From Hymenobacter citatus (GTDB taxonomy: Bacteria > Bacteroidota > Bacteroidia > Cytophagales > Hymenobacteraceae): 64,000 nt of DNA. A program made the position numbers and the translations under genes. This document shows positions 60,255 to 64,000 of this stretch, piece by piece. The stretch is taken from assembly GCF_014333615.1 (NCBI RefSeq), contig NZ_JACSCY010000005.1:307061-371060 (forward strand), given 5' to 3'. Below the pieces are notes generated by a model. It did not search any database, was not told where the DNA came from, and was given only the letters and a program-made list of their open reading frames with translations. Numbering within the stretch: the first letter of the stretch is position 1; each line of letters begins with the position of its first letter.

Positions 60255-60843
60255 GACTGTCGAACTCGTGAAAGACGGTTTGACGCAGCTCGTCCCACTC
60301 CGGCCGCAAAATGCTGTAGTACACCGTGTCGCGGCGCTGGCCATTGGGTAGGGCCATGTGGCTGCGCAGGGTGCCCTCCTCGGTGGCTCCCATGCGCACC
60401 ATGGCCTCGCGCGACTTCTGGTTGCGGGCATCGGTTTTCAGTTCTACCCGCTCGCAACCCAGCTCGCCAAAAGCGTAGTGCAGCAGCAGGTGCTTAGCCG
60501 CCCGGTTGATGCCTGTGCGCTGAAACTCCGTGCCCAACCACGTCCAACCAATTTCCAGGCGACGGTCGGTCAGCGCCATGTTGCCGTAGCTGGTGCAGCC
60601 CGCAATGCGGCCCGTTTCGCGGTCAATAATCACGAAGGGGTACCGCTGCTTATCGGCCCGCGCCCGGATGCTCTGAGCCACGTAGGCGGCCAACTCCACA
60701 CTATTGCGCGGGGCCAGCGTAGTCATATAGCGCCAGATTTCCTCATCAAAAGCTATTCGCTTGAGGTACTCGAAATCGGACGTTTCCAGGGGGCGCAGCC
60801 GTACGCGGTTGTTTTCGAGGATGATGTCGCGGGTGTAGTCCAT
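60247..60843 (-). CDS. GNAT-family N-acetyltransferase
   Basis: 198 residues from the ATG at 60843. Acetyltransf_3 (RimJ/RimL-like) layout: NNRVRLRPLETSDFEYLKRI, YPFVIIDRETGRIAGCTSYG, RRLEIGWTWLGTEFQRTGIN (acetyl-CoA loop), ERVELKTDARNQKSREAMVR and MGATEEGTLRSHM. Substrate (amine, protein N-terminus) unknown. Its stop codon overlaps the GTG start of the dgkA-like gene, so translation may be coupled. Confidence 0.9.
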   Translation of the reverse strand: MDYTRDIILENNRVRLRPLETSDFEYLKRIAFDEEIWRYMTTLAPRNSVELAAYVAQSIRARADKQRYPFVIIDRETGRIAGCTSYGNMALTDRRLEIGWTWLGTEFQRTGINRAAKHLLLHYAFGELGCERVELKTDARNQKSREAMVRMGATEEGTLRSHMALPNGQRRDTVYYSILRPEWDELRQTVFHEFDSRG

Positions 60844-60882
60844 AGGCGGGGTAGAGCAGGGATGGTCTTGTAAAGATGCCAA

Positions 60883-60927
60883 AAAAAGAAAAGCCGCCCC
60901 GCCAGGGTAGGCAGAGCGGCTTTGTCA
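60883..60927 (-). terminator. Terminator of fumC
   Basis: On the minus strand GCCGC ... GCGGC pair around an asymmetric loop, followed by TTTTCTTTTTTT; 25 bases past the fumC stop. Confidence 0.75.
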
Positions 60928-60951
60928 GCACATGTTAGAAATGCGCTTATG

Positions 60952-62355
60952 TTATTTCGGCAGGTCGCCTACCATGTCTTCAGGCTTCAGCCACTCGTCA
61001 AACTGCTCGGCCGTGAGGTAGCCCAATTGCAAAGCGGTTTCCTTGAGGGTAGAACCGTTCTTATGAGCAGTCTGAGCGATTTCAGCAGCTTTGTAGTAAC
61101 CAATGTGCGGGTTCAGAGCCGTTACCAGCATCAGCGACGAATCGACGTGCTTCTTGATGTTGGCCTCAATAGGCTCGATACCCACAGCGCACTTATCGTT
61201 GAACGACACGCACACATCGCCAATCAGGCGGGCCGAGTGCAGAAAGTTGTAGATCATCACCGGTTTGAACACGTTCAGTTCGAAGTGGCCCATGGAGCCG
61301 CCTACCGTAATAGCCACATCATTGCCCATTACCTGAGCGGCTACCATTGTCATAGCTTCGCACTGGGTAGGGTTCACCTTGCCAGGCATAATACTGGAAC
61401 CGGGTTCGTTGTCGGGGATGTGCAGCTCGCCGATGCCGGCGCGAGGGCCGCTGCTGAGCATACGCACGTCGTTGGCAATCTTCATTAGCGCTACAGCCAC
61501 CGTTTTTAGGGCACCGTGGGCTTCCACAATGGCATCGTGGGCGGCCAGGGCCTCAAACTTGTTCTCGGCTGTTACGAAGGGTAGACCCGTGAGGTCGGCA
61601 ATGTGCTTGGCCACGTTTTCGGAGTAGCCGGCAGGCGTGTTGATGCCCGTGCCCACGGCCGTGCCGCCCAGCGCCAGCTCCGAGAGGTGCGCCAATGTAT
61701 TTTTGATGGCGCGCAGGCCGTGGTCGAGCTGCGACACGTAGCCCGAAAACTCCTGCCCCAGCGTTAGCGGCGTGGCGTCCATGAAGTGCGTGCGGCCAAT
61801 TTTCACCACATGCATAAACTTCTCCGACTTCGCCTTCAGCGTGTCGCGCAGCTTCTCGATGCCGGGAATGGTGGTTTCAACTAGAATCTGGTAGGCGGCA
61901 ATATGCATGGCCGTCGGGAAGGTGTCATTGCTCGATTGCGACTTGTTAACGTCGTCATTCGGAGCCAGCACCTTTTTCTCGTCAGTGAGGCTGCCGCCTT
62001 GCAGCACATGACCACGGTAGGCCACTACCTCGTTCATATTCATGTTCGACTGCGTGCCCGAGCCCGTTTGCCACACTACCAACGGAAATTGGTCGGCCAG
62101 CTCACCAGCCAGGATTTCATCACACACTTTGGCAATTAGCTCAGCCTTGTCGGCAGGTAGCACGCCCGCGTCGCGGTTAGTGAGAGCTGCGGCTTTTTTG
62201 AGGTAGGCAAAGGCCCGGATGATTTCCTTAGGCATCCGGTTGATGTCCTGGGCAATCTGAAAATTCTCGATAGAACGCTGGGTCTGAGCGCCCCAATAGG
62301 CATCGACGGGGACCTGCACGGTGCCCATGGTATCCTTCTCGGTACGAAACTGCAT
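60952..62355 (-). CDS. fumC: Class II fumarate hydratase
   Basis: 467 residues from the ATG at 62355. Family segments: [80 protein letters not shown] (catalytic His region), and the signature [16 protein letters not shown]. It hydrates fumarate to malate in the TCA cycle. Aspartase is similar but usually lacks this length and the [13 protein letters not shown] context; fumarase is favoured. A promoter-like TACTTTTA at about 62394 (minus) is a near match to TAnnTTTG. Confidence 0.95.
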   Translation of the reverse strand: MQFRTEKDTMGTVQVPVDAYWGAQTQRSIENFQIAQDINRMPKEIIRAFAYLKKAAALTNRDAGVLPADKAELIAKVCDEILAGELADQFPLVVWQTGSGTQSNMNMNEVVAYRGHVLQGGSLTDEKKVLAPNDDVNKSQSSNDTFPTAMHIAAYQILVETTIPGIEKLRDTLKAKSEKFMHVVKIGRTHFMDATPLTLGQEFSGYVSQLDHGLRAIKNTLAHLSELALGGTAVGTGINTPAGYSENVAKHIADLTGLPFVTAENKFEALAAHDAIVEAHGALKTVAVALMKIANDVRMLSSGPRAGIGELHIPDNEPGSSIMPGKVNPTQCEAMTMVAAQVMGNDVAITVGGSMGHFELNVFKPVMIYNFLHSARLIGDVCVSFNDKCAVGIEPIEANIKKHVDSSLMLVTALNPHIGYYKAAEIAQTAHKNGSTLKETALQLGYLTAEQFDEWLKPEDMVGDLPK

Positions 62356-62641
62356 AAAAGCTAAAGAGCTAGGTGGAGAATTGATTACGGGGTAAAAGTA
62401 CGCAACAGCAACCACCCGCAACGGTTATACCCCGACCATTTGCCTCGAAGCTGCGTACAATTATGTAGCATGATTCTATTCGATGCGCGTGGGTAAGAAC
62501 TCCTACCCCCAGAACAACTAGGGAGTATAGCCAGTAACCCTACCTCATCAGAAACGACGCTACTCTTGCCGCAGTCTGGACTTACAAAGGTCATGCTGCC
62601 GCGTATACATCAATATCACACCCAAACCAAGCACAACATCC

Positions 62642-62872
62642 ATGAGTCAGCACCCCACCAACAACGACCAAGAAAACGACAAGTCCACCGCTGCGGCCAA
62701 CGGAGTAGTAGGAAATACCACCCACGAAGACGACTCCTATATTCAAGCACCCGAAGGCGTGCTGAGTGACTACAGCGACGTAGAAATAGAAGTGGAAAAG
62801 CGGGATCTACCAGAAACCCATACGCCCGGCAGCGCCACTACCCCCGAAAACGGCGGCGGTTATAGTGGCTAG
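62642..62872 (+). CDS. Small acidic hydrophilic protein, unknown function
   Basis: 76 residues, no signal peptide and no hydrophobic segment. It is acidic and rich in Asn, Thr, Glu and Asp (MSQHPTNNDQENDKSTAAA, EGVLSDYSDVEIEVEKRDLP), ending in Gly (NGGGYSG). It looks disordered. No family recognised; the terminator at 62891 supports it being a real gene. Confidence 0.5.
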   Translation: MSQHPTNNDQENDKSTAAANGVVGNTTHEDDSYIQAPEGVLSDYSDVEIEVEKRDLPETHTPGSATTPENGGGYSG

Positions 62873-63298
62873 GTAGTTCGTTGCTTTCTTAAAAAAGCCA
62901 CCTGGATAACTAATCCAGGTGGCTTTTCTAGTTTCTACAGCTGGTCTTCTAATTGCGGTAGCACTGGGTAGGGTCTAGGCTTGTGTGCCAGTGTTGCGGC
63001 TGCGTACCAAGCGTGTTGCTTCTGCTATTGAATATGGTTATAGTGCATTTACTTATCTGTATATGATAGCCCCACAGCCGAACGAACTGAAATAGGCGCT
63101 CCAGTTATTGTTCTCGCGGGCTAGGGGCACACCACCTACTTTGCAGTGTTGCATCATTCCTCATCGGGAACCGCAACGAGCAATGTAGAACGACAGCGAG
63201 AAAGCGTGTAAGAGCTAAAAGAATAGCAAGTCTTCGAAGCTTAAGCTAGTCATTACACGCCACAAATGAATAAAAGCACCAAACGTTGAGTTCTACCT
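62873..63298. other. Intergenic region, no gene seen
   Basis: Apart from the terminator at 62891-62928, the 426-base gap shows no gene, no member of the palindromic repeat families and no clear RNA structure. Confidence 0.5.
62891..62928 (+). terminator. Rho-independent terminator
   Basis: AAAAAAGCCACCTGGAT and ATCCAGGTGGCTTTT pair perfectly over a 6-base loop. Confidence 0.9.
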
Positions 63299-63733
63299 CT
63301 ATTGCCCCTGTGTCTGCCGCGCACGCATCTGCTCTTGCATTGAGCGTTTCTTCAATTGATACTGCCGAAACTGTTCTGGAGTCAGAGCCGCCTTCAACTG
63401 GCTTTCAGAAGAAGTGTTAATGCGCTTCAGTTCCGTGAGTAGGGCTGTCCGATTGTTCACGTTTTTCCGTTGAGCATCCTTTACTTGCTCCACCGTAGCT
63501 GAGAGAATGGCCCGAACGCGTACTTGCTGATCAGGCCGCAGCTGCAACTCCTCCGTCATCACATCCGTCAGATCACGTGCTCTAGCAGCCGATACCCCAG
63601 TAGATACTGTGGGTGTAGAGGTGGCGGGAACGGATTCTACTACAGCAGTGGACTTTGTTTTATTGCGTCGAGCGCAGCTAAACAGTAGTGATGAAAGAAC
63701 TGCCAACGCTAAAAAAGTACGGGAAACAGACAT
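63299..63733 (-). CDS. Lipoprotein with Spy/CpxP-like helical domain
   Basis: 144 residues with lipobox LLFSC (Cys20). After a Thr/Val-rich linker (about 30-50), a helical domain follows: LTDVMTEELQLRPDQQVRVR, AILSATVEQVKDAQRKNVNN, and a second LTPEQFRQYQLKKRSMQEQM. The paired (L/M)xLxPDQ and LTPEQF segments are like the LTxxQ repeats of Spy/CpxP-type periplasmic chaperones or their Bacteroidota relatives. Function inferred only. Confidence 0.7.
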   Translation of the reverse strand: MSVSRTFLALAVLSSLLFSCARRNKTKSTAVVESVPATSTPTVSTGVSAARARDLTDVMTEELQLRPDQQVRVRAILSATVEQVKDAQRKNVNNRTALLTELKRINTSSESQLKAALTPEQFRQYQLKKRSMQEQMRARQTQGQ

Positions 63734-63920
63734 ACAAACAAGATAGAAGTGTGCTTCACATACGTGAAACCGCCTGTCTGTGGTTATTTCTAATTCTTCT
63801 AGAAAATAATAGACTTAATAAGACAAAGTAATAGTCAGGTCACTGCAATGATACAAGGCTCAGAAACAGTAGTCTATTCGATTGTCATATCATAGCATAT
63901 GGATGACCTTATAATGACTC

Positions 63921-63963
63921 GGACCCCGGCCGCATCCCTGGGGTAGGGACGCGGGCCGGGGCC
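63921..63963 (-). terminator. Strong G+C-rich hairpin downstream of the rRNA operon
   Basis: GGACCCCGGCC and GGCCGGGGCCC arms enclose a second pair ATCCCT/AGGGA. On the minus strand it follows the 5S rRNA end by about 20 bases. There is no long T tract, so it may be a processing or rho-type end. Confidence 0.55.
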
Positions 63964-63980
63964 CGAGCGCACAAAATAAA

Positions 63981-64000
63981 GTTGGCGGCGACCTACTCTC
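63981..64000 (-). rRNA. 3' end of a 5S rRNA gene (cut by window edge)
   Basis: On the minus strand the edge reads GAGAGTAGGTCGCCGCCAAC, the conserved 3' terminus of bacterial 5S rRNA (GAGAGTAGG-TCG-x-GCCA). Only about 20 bases are visible; the rest of the rRNA operon would lie to the right. Confidence 0.72.

Overview
The window reads as chromosome of a high-G+C Bacteroidota, most likely Hymenobacter or a close relative in Hymenobacteraceae. The grounds are the SusC-type receptor next to a hybrid two-component regulator, TonB receptors paired with secreted lipoproteins, the type IX secretion/gliding pair PorP-like and GldJ, a bacillithiol-linked YtxJ protein, a fused E1 alpha-beta 2-oxoacid dehydrogenase, promoters of the TAnnTTTG type, and a G+C-rich coding style with many CTA-CCC (Leu-Pro) and GTA-GGC (Val-Gly) codon pairs. 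No phage, transposase, integrase or CRISPR array was seen.

Layout. 1-11.7 kb is the right part of a pectin/rhamnogalacturonan utilisation locus: a truncated SusC receptor (minus) and, divergent from it, a giant hybrid sensor-regulator, a GH105 unsaturated-uronyl hydrolase, a DUF2264 protein, KduD, KduI and a DUF4861 protein. The sensor would detect an oligosaccharide, the hydrolases would release unsaturated galacturonate, and KduI/KduD would carry its keto form towards 2-keto-3-deoxygluconate. 12-17 kb holds a DUF922-like protein and a probable metal-uptake unit (small His-rich protein, TonB receptor, lipoprotein). A palindrome in front of that unit resembles one in front of a Fur-family gene at 22.1 kb. 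17-24 kb has methionine aminopeptidase, tRNA-Asn, a Rieske-like lipoprotein without the Rieske histidines, pheS with a repeat-derived insertion, three small secreted paralogues sharing a TDYxGRPLK-like motif, the Fur homologue and an M16 peptidase.

24-39 kb: AraC regulator plus short-chain dehydrogenase, an orphan SusC-like receptor, fused E1 dehydrogenase, small secreted proteins, YtxJ, OsmC, a beta-barrel protein, lipA, two lipoproteins and gcvP. The lipoate-linked enzymes (E1, LipA, GcvP) lie near one another but are not one operon. 39-41 kb carries a lower-G+C, overlapping gene pair, an AAA ATPase plus a DUF4276-like TOPRIM protein; it looks like an acquired defence cassette and is the best candidate for an undescribed system. 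41-64 kb is mostly housekeeping and envelope: dipeptidyl peptidase, YdeI, RidA with a WYL regulator, an NAD-dependent dehydrogenase, DUF1206, CsbD, GldJ and PorP-like, AsmA-like, DUF4382, thioredoxin-like, DinB, diacylglycerol kinase, GNAT acetyltransferase and fumC. The 3' tip of a 5S rRNA gene lies at the right edge.

Across the whole window, intergenic palindromes (GTCATCCTGAGC...AAGGACCTT and relatives) and tandem GTGARRTK octamers sit at gene ends. One octamer element lies inside pheS and is translated. All family assignments were made by eye from the sequence; no database search was run.
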